From the NCBI GenBank assembly GCA_934255105.1, contig CAKQNH010000093.1, positions 1 through 10,442 of the forward strand: a stretch of DNA of 10,442 bases, written 5' to 3'. A program made the position numbers and the translations under genes. Below the pieces are notes generated by a model, which saw only the letters and a program-made list of their open reading frames with translations, searched no databases and was not told the origin of the DNA. Below are positions 1-6,511 of the stretch, in pieces. Source of the stretch: an uncultured Pirellulaceae bacterium (GTDB lineage Bacteria > Planctomycetota > Planctomycetia > Pirellulales > Pirellulaceae). Position 1 is the stretch's first letter. Every line of letters begins with the position of its first letter.

Positions 1-410
1 CCGTTGAATGTGATGCCGAACATATCCCAGACTTCCCGCTCGTACCAATTGGCTGCTGGCCAAAGCGGTGTGATCGAGTCGATCGCGCATTCGTCCTCTG
101 GCAGCGAGACCTTGATGCGCAGGTCTTCGTTGCGCTCGAACGAGAGCAAGTGGTAGACGACCGAAAACGAACCTGGCGTAGGGTTCTCATGGTGTACGCG
201 AGTCCGCTCGTCAATCGCGGTCAAATCGTAAAGCATACGGTAGGGCCGATCGATGGCCGTTTTGAGATAACGCAGCACATGCGTTACTTTGTCAGCTCGC
301 AACCAAATCGTCGGCATTCCATCGCGCGTCGCCTGCACACCGATAATCGCGCCGGGGAATTCGGTGCGCAACTGGTCGACAACGTCGGTGGATTGAAGCG
401 TTGCTGCCAC
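1..410 (-). CDS. nuoC: NADH-quinone oxidoreductase subunit C (NuoC or NuoCD), 5' part
   Basis: NuoC is part of the peripheral arm of proton-pumping complex I, next to the iron-sulfur subunits on the cytoplasmic side. I translated this stretch by hand: a GTG start lies one base after the nuoB stop, and 136 codons are open to the window edge. The protein contains the family core with NWYEREVWDMFGITF near its end, plus FSVVYHLLSFERNED and MLYDLTAIDER, which follow the E. coli NuoCD N-terminal domain closely. The order nuoA-nuoB-nuoC and the one-base spacing indicate one operon with coupled translation. Whether it continues into NuoD as a fusion cannot be seen, because the gene leaves the window; the closeness to fused NuoCD makes that plausible. 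No frameshift or internal stop is visible. Confidence 0.92.
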   Translation of the reverse strand, partial: MAATLQSTDVVDQLRTEFPGAIIGVQATRDGMPTIWLRADKVTHVLRYLKTAIDRPYRMLYDLTAIDERTRVHHENPTPGSFSVVYHLLSFERNEDLRIKVSLPEDECAIDSITPLWPAANWYEREVWDMFGITFN

Positions 411-411
411 C

Positions 412-1050
412 CTATACCTCGTCCGGACTGCGGAGTTCGACAACCTGCATGCGCTGCTCGCGTTTGGCGGCTTTCATGTTGGGTTTCTCGGGTCGCTGCA
501 CTCCCTGTGGGCCAACCATCCAGCTCAGCGGTCGCCTTTCCTTTCCAACTTGATCTCGCAGCAACAGCAGCCCCTCCATGAATGCATCGGGACGCGGTGG
601 ACAGCCCGGTACATAGACATCCACCGGCATGAATTTGTCGACCCCTTGAACAACACTGTAGATGTCGTACATGCCTCCCGAATTGGCGCAGGATCCCATC
701 GAAATGACCCAGCGTGGCTCCATCATTTGTTCGTACAGTCGCCGGATGACGGGTGCGATTTTAATGAACACTGTGCCGGCTACAATCATCAGGTCGGCTT
801 CGCGCGGTGTGCTGCGGATGACCTCGGCGCCGAAACGCGCAATGTCATACTTGCTCGTCAGGCTCGTGGCCATTTCGACATAGCAGCACGAGAGCCCGAA
901 ATTGAAGGGCCAGATCGAGTTTTTGCGGCCCCAGGCCAACATGTCCTGCAGTCGCGTCATGACCACGTTCTGGCGGATCACTTCCTCGAAGCTGCCGTCA
1001 CCGTGGTCTGGCGTCTGTGAACCGATGGGCGTGCTGCTGATAATTTTCAT
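412..1050 (-). CDS. nuoB: NADH-quinone oxidoreductase subunit B (NuoB)
   Basis: NuoB carries cluster N2, the last iron-sulfur centre of complex I, which passes electrons to quinone at the membrane interface. The 212-residue product has the expected length. The four family cysteines are present: the adjacent pair C55-C56 in the SCCYVEMA motif, C121 in MGSCANSGG, and C150 in [10 protein letters not shown]. The N-terminal 20 residues and the basic C-terminal tail (about 180-212) are variable parts of the family. The ATG start follows a weak purine stretch (GAGCGAG). It lies 66 bp downstream of nuoA and one base before nuoC, so co-transcription is expected. There is no sign of damage. Confidence 0.97.
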   Translation of the reverse strand: MKIISSTPIGSQTPDHGDGSFEEVIRQNVVMTRLQDMLAWGRKNSIWPFNFGLSCCYVEMATSLTSKYDIARFGAEVIRSTPREADLMIVAGTVFIKIAPVIRRLYEQMMEPRWVISMGSCANSGGMYDIYSVVQGVDKFMPVDVYVPGCPPRPDAFMEGLLLLRDQVGKERRPLSWMVGPQGVQRPEKPNMKAAKREQRMQVVELRSPDEV

Positions 1051-1116
1051 GCTCGCTCAATTCTGAGTGATCGGCCTTGTTGGTTGGCACGACGTAGTTA
1101 ATGGTAATACAAAGCG

Positions 1117-1566
1117 TTAACGAAGGGTTGTCGTGCTATCGCCGACGCGCTGAGCGATGCCGGCCTGCGGCTTGGTCTGGTTGCGTTTCGCTGTCGATGA
1201 CCACTGCAGCGCGCCTTGCCGCCACAGATAAAATAGCGCTATCAATAGCACGCCGACAAACACTAACGCTTCAAAGAACCCCATCCATCCCGATTCGCGA
1301 ACCGACACGGCCCAGGCGAACAAGAACGCCGCTTCCAAGTCGAAAATTACAAAGAACATCGCGACCAGATAATACTTCACAGGGAACCGCAACCGGGCGG
1401 AACCCGTCGGCACATTCCCCGACTCATACGGTTCCCCCGTCCGTCGCTCCTGGTGCCGCTCCCCTAATACAAATGAAATACCGATCATGCTCACGACGGT
1501 AAAAACCACGAGTCCGAAATAGACGATCAGTGGCCATAGCGCCGTCGAAGCCAAACAAAGCACCAT
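1117..1566 (-). CDS. nuoA: NADH-quinone oxidoreductase subunit A (NuoA)
   Basis: NuoA is a small membrane subunit of complex I that helps form the quinone site. The 149-residue product has three hydrophobic segments (roughly residues 6-34, 63-86 and 93-111). It carries the family signatures PYESG, GSARLRFPVKYYLVAMFFVIFD and RESGWMGFFEA, all close to proteobacterial NuoA. I chose ATG at 1566 over an in-frame GTG at 1578 because GGAGG lies five bases before the ATG and would be inside the longer reading frame. The C-terminal 35 residues are polar and not conserved. It is the first nuo gene here, so the operon promoter should lie within the roughly 540 bp upstream. Confidence 0.94.
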   Translation of the reverse strand: MVLCLASTALWPLIVYFGLVVFTVVSMIGISFVLGERHQERRTGEPYESGNVPTGSARLRFPVKYYLVAMFFVIFDLEAAFLFAWAVSVRESGWMGFFEALVFVGVLLIALFYLWRQGALQWSSTAKRNQTKPQAGIAQRVGDSTTTLR

Positions 1567-1571
1567 AAGCA

Positions 1572-1576
1572 CCTCC
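1572..1576 (-). promoter_or_regulatory. Shine-Dalgarno site deciding the nuoA start
   Basis: A perfect GGAGG on the minus strand ends five bases before the ATG at 1566. This spacing favours that ATG over the upstream GTG at 1578. Confidence 0.7.
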
Positions 1577-1578
1577 AC

Positions 1579-2106
1579 ACATTCTTAATCGCCCACGCCA
1601 CTCGTTCCCGCGCTCACCGTAATCCGAAACATTCGCAACGCGTTACACGTCTCTCTCGCACATGCGCCGCGCTGCGATCTCCGGCGCTGTGAGTTTCGAA
1701 CACGCCTCATCCTCACGCAACTCGCTTTTTTCCGCGTTGTACATTTCTTCCCGCCCAACGACAGGGGAAGACGTTTACAAACGCTTTGCAATCGGTGTGC
1801 CGAGAGCGTGAAGCCCGTTATGCCGTGGAGTGGGAGGAAATATGAAGCAGATGCAGTTTCCCTTGGAAGCAACTCATGACGCCTCGAATTAGCAATGCGG
1901 CAAGTAATCGCTCAGCCTGGGCAAAGACTATGCATCCATGGCTTAATTTTCTCGGCTGAGTCACCTCTGCATTAAAATTGAATCGAAGTTAGTTGCCCCG
2001 TCGATGTTGCTCGATTAACGAACCTGCAATTCGACAGCCGATTAAGAATCCCACCCAATCCACCACCGGTTCGCCGGCCCACCCTGTCGGCCCGCAGTTC
2101 AAGTGC
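1579..2106. other. Gene-poor intergenic stretch upstream of nuoA
   Basis: This is about 530 bp between the PDZ-protein stop and nuoA. A minus-strand frame of 95 codons at 1585-1872 gives a Cys/Arg/Ser-rich product with no family resemblance, and I do not call it. The nuo promoter must lie here or further upstream, but I found no -35/-10 pair good enough to name. Small symmetries exist: the palindrome AACGCGTT at 1637-1644 and CGTTT-AC-AAACG at 1772-1783. On the plus strand a micro-ORF of 16 codons (1842-1892) follows GGGAGG by four bases; it could be chance. No clear terminator is seen after the PDZ gene. Confidence 0.5.
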
Positions 2107-3489
2107 TTACCAGGCCAAACTGAAGTTTGGCCCGATACGAAGGCCACCTCGATAACCGTAGGGAACCCTCGCACCGTAATAGTAAGGCCGAGTCGCCGTT
2201 CCGTAGTATTGGTAGGGATACGCGTAATAGGGAAATCTGGGTGCCGCCACCGCTGGGTAGCCGTAATAGTAAGGCGATCCGAAACTGAGTCCGAAGCCGC
2301 CCAGCCCGTAACCGCGATAGCCACCGCGGTAGCCGCCGTAATAGCCACCATGATAACCGCGGCTGCCGCGGTAGCCGCTGCTGCGATGCCCACCGCCATG
2401 CTGGACGAACACTGCACCGCCACTCGACGCTACGGGTCGCAAGGACACATCCTTATTGTCAGGCTTGGCTTTGAGCTCTTCCACATCGGCTTTGAGCGAC
2501 TGCAATTCGCGTCGCATTTCGTTCAGCAATTCTTCCAACTCGTGCGGTGCCGACCCCGGTTCGGCTTGCTCCGACAAGTGCAACATCCAGGTGATGGGGG
2601 CACCGTCAATTTCCGCAAGCTGTGCGGTCGCAGATTGTTCCACTCCATCTCGGAGAATCGTCATCGTTAGATCCTTGCCGGGCCCCAAGTCCTGAACAGC
2701 GCTGGTGAATTCGCTCAGATTCTTAAACGGCTGTCCATTGACAGTGGAAATGATATCGCCAACTTGCAAACCGGCTTGGGCGGCGGGACTGTCAGGGTGG
2801 ACGTAGTCGACTTCGGCACCCGTGTCCGTCATCTGCAGTATCACACCCAGCCATGAGCGATGATGTTCGGGCAGAGTCTTCGCCTGGGCTGCCAAAGCGA
2901 CTCTCACGTTGACGTCTTTGCCCGCACGCCAAAGTGTGACGTCGATCGTGTCAAACGGCGACAGGCCTGCGATTTTTGTCTTTAGATCTTGAGGCGTCAT
3001 GATGTCTTCGTCGTTCACGTCAGTGATGTAATCTCCCGGATGAATCCCCGCTTTGGCTGCTGGGCTACCGGGAATCGTATTTAGCACCTGCACTCCTTTG
3101 GGGCTACCCCTGACTTCTACTCCCAGTGCTGGCGGTTGATAGGCCTGTTGCTGGCCACCCGGCCGTCTCGCCGCTGGCCGTCTCGCCGCTGGCCGTTTCT
3201 CTGCTGACCGTTTCTCTGCTGACTGTTTCTCTGCTGACCGTTTCTCTGCTGACCGTTTCTCTGCTGACCGTTTCTCTCCTGACTGTTTTTCTGCTGACTG
3301 TTTCTCTGCTGACTGTTTCTCTGCTGACTGTTTTTCTGCTGACCGTTTCTCTGCTGACTGCTTCGCTGCTGGTGCCGGAGTTGATGGTGTGGAAGTTGCC
3401 TCTTGTGCGAAGCCTAGCAGCGGATAGCCCATGAGAGCTACCGCCGATAGTGCCATCAAACCCTTCTTCAAATTTCTTTTCCAGTTCAT
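2107..3489 (-). CDS. Secreted two-PDZ protein with pentapeptide repeats and Gly/Tyr-rich tail
   Basis: This is a 460-residue exported protein, probably a cell-envelope scaffold or chaperone-like factor; that role is inferred. Residues 1-29 form a signal peptide (basic start, hydrophobic core, then GFAQ|E). Residues 45-99 hold eleven copies of SAEK(R/Q), one reading SGEKR, followed by two PAARR units. Two HtrA/DegQ-type PDZ domains follow at about 120-200 (LGVEVRG..GSPAAKAGIHPGDYITDVN) and 212-292 (WLGVIL..DSPAAQAGLQVGDIISTVNG). No trypsin-like protease domain precedes them. Residues 316-342 form a charged amphipathic helix (ELEELLNEMRREL). From about 365 to the end the chain is rich in Gly, Tyr and Arg. 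The first PDZ region lies well after the basic linker, suggesting the repeat spans or binds wall polymer. No neighbour explains the function. The start is the first Met before the signal peptide; the ribosome site is weak. Confidence 0.85.
   Translation of the reverse strand: MNWKRNLKKGLMALSAVALMGYPLLGFAQEATSTPSTPAPAAKQSAEKRSAEKQSAEKQSAEKQSAEKQSGEKRSAEKRSAEKRSAEKQSAEKRSAEKRPAARRPAARRPGGQQQAYQPPALGVEVRGSPKGVQVLNTIPGSPAAKAGIHPGDYITDVNDEDIMTPQDLKTKIAGLSPFDTIDVTLWRAGKDVNVRVALAAQAKTLPEHHRSWLGVILQMTDTGAEVDYVHPDSPAAQAGLQVGDIISTVNGQPFKNLSEFTSAVQDLGPGKDLTMTILRDGVEQSATAQLAEIDGAPITWMLHLSEQAEPGSAPHELEELLNEMRRELQSLKADVEELKAKPDNKDVSLRPVASSGGAVFVQHGGGHRSSGYRGSRGYHGGYYGGYRGGYRGYGLGGFGLSFGSPYYYGYPAVAAPRFPYYAYPYQYYGTATRPYYYGARVPYGYRGGLRIGPNFSLAW
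3163..3357 (-). repeat. 15-bp tandem repeat coding for pentapeptides
   Basis: Thirteen units of 15 bp run head to tail inside the PDZ gene. Eleven read SAEK(R/Q), one of these with Gly for Ala, and the last two read PAARR. The R/Q alternation rests on one base (CGG versus CAG). Because the unit is a multiple of three, copy-number change by slippage keeps the gene in frame. Confidence 0.93.
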
Positions 3490-3591
3490 CTTTCGTGTCC
3501 AATAAAAAGAGGGGGGAGACCATGCTGTAAGACCCTTGGCAAGCAGCGTACCGTTGCACTGAGGATGCTGCGAATTGCGCAGATTCTGCTT

Positions 3592-3867
3592 CTAAAAGGC
3601 GGTAGCGTTCCCGTTGTGGAGCAAGACTTGCTCGTACCGAGCAAAGACTGCGCGCGCCATCAATGTCTTGCCGGTTCCCGGCGGGCCGACCAAGAGCACG
3701 CCTTTGGGGATTTTCGCGCCTAGCGCAACGTAGTTATCTGGGTGTTTCAGAAAGTCGACGACTTCTTGCAGTTCGAACTTCGCTTCGTCACAACGGGCCA
3801 CGTCGCTGAACGCTACCCCGGTCGATTTCTCTCCCACTAATTTCGCGCGGCTTTGGCCGATGCCCAT
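3592..3867 (-). pseudogene. ftsH: FtsH fragment: start of the AAA+ domain only
   Basis: FtsH is a membrane-anchored AAA+ zinc protease. Only the entry to its ATPase domain is left. From the ATG at 3867 the frame reads [15 protein letters not shown], then [21 protein letters not shown], then [17 protein letters not shown] with an intact Walker A. Similarity stops after ARAV near 3646. The last 18 codons before the stop at 3592 are unrelated and contain a nested inverted repeat. The two N-terminal membrane helices, Walker B, SRH and the HEXXH protease site are all absent. The conserved G of DVAG is also replaced by R. Its upstream edge is joined near 3885 to the stress-protein gene, which overlaps it in another frame. 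A 91-residue peptide could still be made but could not be a working FtsH. Confidence 0.85.
3619..3644. repeat. Nested inverted repeat at the FtsH breakpoint
   Basis: GAGCAAG-A-CTTGCTC (3619-3633) overlaps TTGCTCG-TAC-CGAGCAA (3628-3644). The middle arm can pair with either flank, so two hairpins are mutually exclusive. The structure begins about two bases past the point where FtsH similarity ends. It could be a terminus of a lost element, a recombination hotspot or a weak terminator; no T-run follows on either strand. Confidence 0.6.
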
Positions 3868-4393
3868 CAGCGATTGTCCCGCAGTTGCAGTGCTGCTTAA
3901 ATTGTTCGAGCGATTTTGCGCCGAGATCTCGCAGCAAAGCTTCGGCATCCCGAAGGCGGTCGTACGAACCGCTGACAATGATCAGCGCGGCGCCCGCGAG
4001 CAGCCGGTGGTGGTAGTTCTTCGCAATTTTCGCGTGATCTCCCGCGTGTGCGACTTCATAGATTAGGAGTCCCGCAACCGCACCGCTGGCGAACATTGCA
4101 AACGGAACGACGACCAGCACGGGAAACAGCACCGATCCGCTCATGACCGGAATCGTCAGACTTGCGACCATCAAGCCGCCGAAAGCAGCGGCCTCCGCTG
4201 CCCCGCTCAGCGTGCCCTTGTCGGAAAGCTCGACTTCGGCGAGCGCTTGATCGTGATCTCGCCAAACCAGCGTCACTGCTTCGGACTGAAACCCACGGGC
4301 GATCAGAGTCTCAAGCGCAGCTTTGCCCTGCTCCACACTGGCGAACTCAGCAACAAGACATTGTCCGGCTATGGGCCGTTTCGGTGTATTCAT
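3788..4393 (-). CDS. YflT/GSP17M-like membrane stress protein with extended C-terminus
   Basis: The 201-residue product has the shape of the general-stress-protein 17M/YflT-like family: an N-terminal alpha/beta half ([22 protein letters not shown]), a central Gly/Ala-rich hydrophobic hairpin (about residues 66-112), then a second alpha/beta half ([29 protein letters not shown]). The family is linked to stress responses, but its biochemical role is unknown. The natural domain seems to end near residue 168 (LEQFKQH). The last 33 residues are translated from FtsH-derived DNA in the wrong frame, so the gene probably lost its own stop by deletion and now reads through. The ATG at 4393 has no clear Shine-Dalgarno. 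Family assignment rests on the layout and is moderately sure. Confidence 0.68.
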   Translation of the reverse strand: MNTPKRPIAGQCLVAEFASVEQGKAALETLIARGFQSEAVTLVWRDHDQALAEVELSDKGTLSGAAEAAAFGGLMVASLTIPVMSGSVLFPVLVVVPFAMFASGAVAGLLIYEVAHAGDHAKIAKNYHHRLLAGAALIIVSGSYDRLRDAEALLRDLGAKSLEQFKQHCNCGTIADGHRPKPREISGREIDRGSVQRRGPL

Positions 4394-4543
4394 ATTGCAA
4401 ATTCAAATCAAAACTGAGAGGAAAGCGGAACGAAGATATGTGTTAGCTTCCGCGGCCGACCTCGCAGAGAGTGAGCCCCGTGCAGGCAGCGTGCCAAAAC
4501 CGGTAGAGACTTCGGTTTGTTGGCGGAACGCGGGCGAACTCCG

Positions 4544-4696
4544 CTACGCGAACCATAGCCAGCTCTGCCCCTCATAGATCGGTCCTCCAAACCAGTTGAC
4601 CGCGCCTTCGTCTCCTTCAGCAGCTTGCACAATGCCGCTCACTGAGAACACTCCGCAAGCGACCATTGCCAGCGCAAACCATTTTCTCGTTTTCAT
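4544..4696 (-). CDS. Short secreted peptide (50 aa)
   Basis: This small gene starts with ATG seven bases after GGGGAG, a good ribosome site. The product opens with a typical signal peptide (MKTRKWFALAMVACG, then VQA|AEG), leaving a mature part of about 25 residues. That part is acidic at its start and rich in Trp and Gly (VNWFGGPIYEG, ending SWLWFA). I do not recognise the family. It could be a real small exported peptide or a larger periplasmic protein that lost its 3' part. It lies about 200 bp downstream of the cytochrome lipoprotein, on the same strand. Confidence 0.55.
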   Translation of the reverse strand: MKTRKWFALAMVACGVFSVSGIVQAAEGDEGAVNWFGGPIYEGQSWLWFA

Positions 4697-4769
4697 AACT
4701 CAACTCCCCGTTTTCGATGCCCGAGTCCCTTGCGGTTGACTTCACCGCGAGCTGTGCAGGCGAAAAAAT

Positions 4770-4952
4770 TCAATTCGTGTTTGGCGTCTGAAGCGTCTGT
4801 GCATTTTGCGACACAGCTTCCTGTGATCCGTTCGATGGCTTCACTCGGATCGGCGCGGCCGAATCCAACTCAGCCAGTGTCCAAGCTCCCTTTCTCTCAC
4901 GCGTGAGGTTGCGCGCTGTCGCGACGAGTTCCTCGCTGACTGGCGATGAGGT
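4770..4952 (-). pseudogene. Unidentified coding-like C-terminal fragment
   Basis: In the frame one step from the cytochrome gene, the minus strand reads SSPVSEELVATARNL, then GAWTLAELDSAAPIRVKPSNG, and ends PQ/PNTN-like before a TGA-type stop just below 4773. Its composition and lack of rare residues suggest it was once coded. It has no credible start: the frame simply continues upstream through cytochrome c codons in the wrong frame. It may be the 3' end of another gene joined to the cytochrome fragment, or the cytochrome's own C-terminus after a frameshift. Family unknown. Confidence 0.25.
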
Positions 4953-5268
4953 ACTTCCCTGGAACTCCTTGGCCGTCAAATTGATAACACGCTGCACAAG
5001 CACGGAAGACGTTCTTTCCCAGATGCATTTGTTCGGTTGTAGCCGCTGTCTCCTGCGGTTGCTGTGAAACCACTTGATCAGCAGTGGCTAATTTTTTTTC
5101 CTGCGGTGAAACCACTTGTTCCACACCCGCACTGCTGGGCTCGACGGTGGCAGTTGTGCTACCGTTCTTTGCGTCGCAACCACCCACCAACAATGTGATT
5201 GGCAACAGCATACTGACTGCATGAGTTCTCCTCAGATGCGCCGACAATGGTTCATTATTGTTTCGCAT
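4897..5268 (-). pseudogene. Cytochrome c-type lipoprotein, truncated, heme motif CxxCY
   Basis: The 123-residue product begins with a lipoprotein signal (hydrophobic LLPITLLVGG followed by C31). A Gln/Ser/Thr/Glu-rich linker runs to about residue 80. A class I cytochrome c opening follows: GKNVFRACAACYQFDGQGVPG. The heme-attachment motif should be CxxCH; here the axial His is Tyr95 (codon TAT, one base from CAT). After GVPG the family similarity ends: the next 19 codons are unrelated and the distal Met region is missing. The linker gene segment holds two near-copies of a 20-26 bp sequence (5051-5076 and 5099-5118), which explains the repeated VVS-QE peptide. ATG 5268 is preferred over 5286 because AAAAAGG lies seven bases before it. 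It overlaps the reductase fragment upstream by 14 bp. It is almost certainly not a working cytochrome, though the lipoprotein may still be made. Confidence 0.72.
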
Positions 5269-5527
5269 GTTCTGGCCTTTTTGCATTTAGCTCAGCGGCA
5301 TCCCCATAACCGTTGAACTCTTCAGTACGGATGTTGTCTTCGTTGATTTCCAGATCGATCAAAAGCTTGCGCATTGCGCCGACCATGCCTCTAGGGCCTG
5401 ACAGATAGTAGATCGGCAAGCTCAAATCTGGCACATACTTTTCTATCATCTCCGCGTTGACGTCACCGCGCTCACCAGCCCAGTCCTCCGGCGCTGAGTC
5501 GGTCGCAATTGCGACGTCGGTTACCAA
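5255..5527 (-). pseudogene. Ferredoxin-reductase-like NAD(P)-binding domain, C-terminal fragment
   Basis: Ferredoxin/flavodoxin-NAD(P)H reductase family proteins move electrons between NAD(P)H, a flavin and a partner. Only the last part of the nucleotide-binding domain is left: SAPEDWAGERGDVNAEMI, then PIYYLSGPRGMVGAMRKLL (the pyridine-nucleotide GP..M motif) and IRTEEFNGYG near the usual end of the family. The FAD-binding domain and the first half of the NAD(P) domain are absent. Upstream of the TTG at 5527 the same frame meets TAA within a few codons. The last 16 residues after NGYG go past the usual end and overlap the cytochrome start, suggesting that the two were once a translationally coupled pair. 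Confidence 0.72.
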
Positions 5528-5950
5528 TATCCACGACAGTTATGGTTGGCGCCACGTCAAGCCTTACTAGGCAAGTTGCGGATACATCGGTTGCGGTGCA
5601 TGATCTGCCTCAGACCTTAGGCGTTGAGCTTTCTTTGCTCGCCTTGCCCAGAGAATGGGCAGACATTTGTTTGTGCGGAATGCCGCGATAAAAGGCCCCA
5701 GCTTAGTTTCGGCGTACTAATTGCAAGAACGCTCGGGCGACTGCAGGTTGCGCTGCAATGGCGAAATCGTGGATTCAGGTTCCAGTTGCTCTGCGAGGAT
5801 TGGCATGCTTGGTCCGCAAACTGCAGCGAGAGGACGCCTGGATTCGCGTACGTTGGTCAACCATCGAGTAGCAGCCAGCGGTCATGAGGTATCTACGGCA
5901 TTCCTCATTCTTCCGACACTTCACCCCACGCAGATTTGGAGTCGAGAACC
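5528..5950. other. Gene-poor stretch, possible remnants only
   Basis: No confident gene lies here. A plus-strand frame at 5758-5871 (37 codons from ATG, product starting MAKSWIQVPVALRG) is amphipathic and may be real or a leftover 3' end. Its ribosome site is poor. A plus-strand frame from TTG 5624 shows two CxxC pairs eight residues apart, like a zinc ribbon, but continues into unconvincing sequence. A 6-bp hairpin TGCCCA-GAGAA-TGGGCA lies at 5645-5661 without a T-run. The promoter for the SpoIIAA-like gene should be near the right end, but I could not pick it out. Confidence 0.4.
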
Positions 5951-6316
5951 ATGTCATACAAAATCGCCGAGCACACCCAGGGAAAGTACATCGAGATTGA
6001 ACTTTCCGGGACGCTCTCCAGCGAAGCCTACCGAGAATTTCTTCCGGAAACAGAAGCTAAGATCAAAGAGTTTGGCAAGGTTAGAATGTTGGTGCTATTG
6101 AACGATTTCCACGGCTGGGATGCATCTGGACTTTGGGAGGACATCGAGTTCGATTTGAAACACCACGGACACATCGAGCGTCTGGCCATCGTTGGCGAGA
6201 CGAAGTGGGAACAGGGGATGGCAGTTTTCTGCCGTCCCTTCACCTCGGCAAAGATCAAGTACTTCGACCACTCACAACTGTTGGCGGCACAGGAGTGGCT
6301 GCATCAAAACGATTGA
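5951..6316 (+). CDS. SpoIIAA-like (STAS-fold) protein
   Basis: The 121-residue product matches the SpoIIAA-like family, a stand-alone relative of STAS domains found in many bacteria; the molecular role is unsettled, with lipid binding or membrane association proposed for some members. Family features seen here are the N-terminal strand with YIEIELSGTLSSEAYREF, the central VRMLVLLNDFHGWDASGLWEDIEFDLKHH block, and the later IERLAIVGETKWEQGMAVF and PFTSAKIKYFD. The serine phosphorylated in true SpoIIAA is not identifiable. I chose ATG 5951 (product starting MSYKIAEH) because GGAG lies nine bases upstream; a TTG at 5936 would make that site coding. It is the first intact plus-strand gene before zwf and may be part of the same stress set. 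Confidence 0.88.
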   Translation: MSYKIAEHTQGKYIEIELSGTLSSEAYREFLPETEAKIKEFGKVRMLVLLNDFHGWDASGLWEDIEFDLKHHGHIERLAIVGETKWEQGMAVFCRPFTSAKIKYFDHSQLLAAQEWLHQND

Positions 6317-6457
6317 GGCCGAATGTCTTTGGGGCGGCAATGAACGAGCGGGACGAAGTGGCCATACCCAACTCGCCAGCAGAGTTCTACGGAACGATTT
6401 GTCCGCGAGCTAAAAGCAACGGGTGAGACAGATGCATTTTGGCCCGACGCCTAGCCG

Positions 6458-6483
6458 AGCGTGGTAGAGCAGATTTCCACGCT
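6458..6483. repeat. 7-bp inverted repeat
   Basis: AGCGTGG (6458-6464) and CCACGCT (6477-6483) are perfect inverted copies around a 12-base loop. It sits about 140 bp past the SpoIIAA-like stop. There is no T-run, so it is at best a weak terminator or transcript-end hairpin. Confidence 0.35.
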
Positions 6484-6511
6484 ATCACGCTTAGCAATCC
6501 GAAAGTCAGCA

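Noticed and set aside
550..1020. A 156-codon plus-strand frame
   Set aside because: It is antisense of nuoB, which has all four cluster ligands.
1993..2670. A 225-codon plus-strand frame
   Set aside because: It is antisense of the PDZ gene's Gly/Tyr-rich tail; the product is low complexity with no recognisable domain.
3104..3559. Long open frames on both strands over the repeat region (RETVS-type and LLTVS-type products)
   Set aside because: The 15-bp period is a multiple of three, so any repeat frame lacking a stop stays open. Only the frame with signal peptide and PDZ domains makes sense.
5070..5099. Plus-strand hairpin CCACT/AGTGG followed by eight T, resembling a terminator
   Set aside because: The stem is only 5 bp with an 8-base loop. 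It lies inside the minus-strand lipoprotein linker, where the T-run codes Lys-Lys, and no plus-strand gene ends here.
5624..5887. Plus-strand frame with two CxxC pairs like a zinc ribbon
   Set aside because: It starts with TTG without a ribosome site, and the sequence beyond the cysteines looks non-coding.
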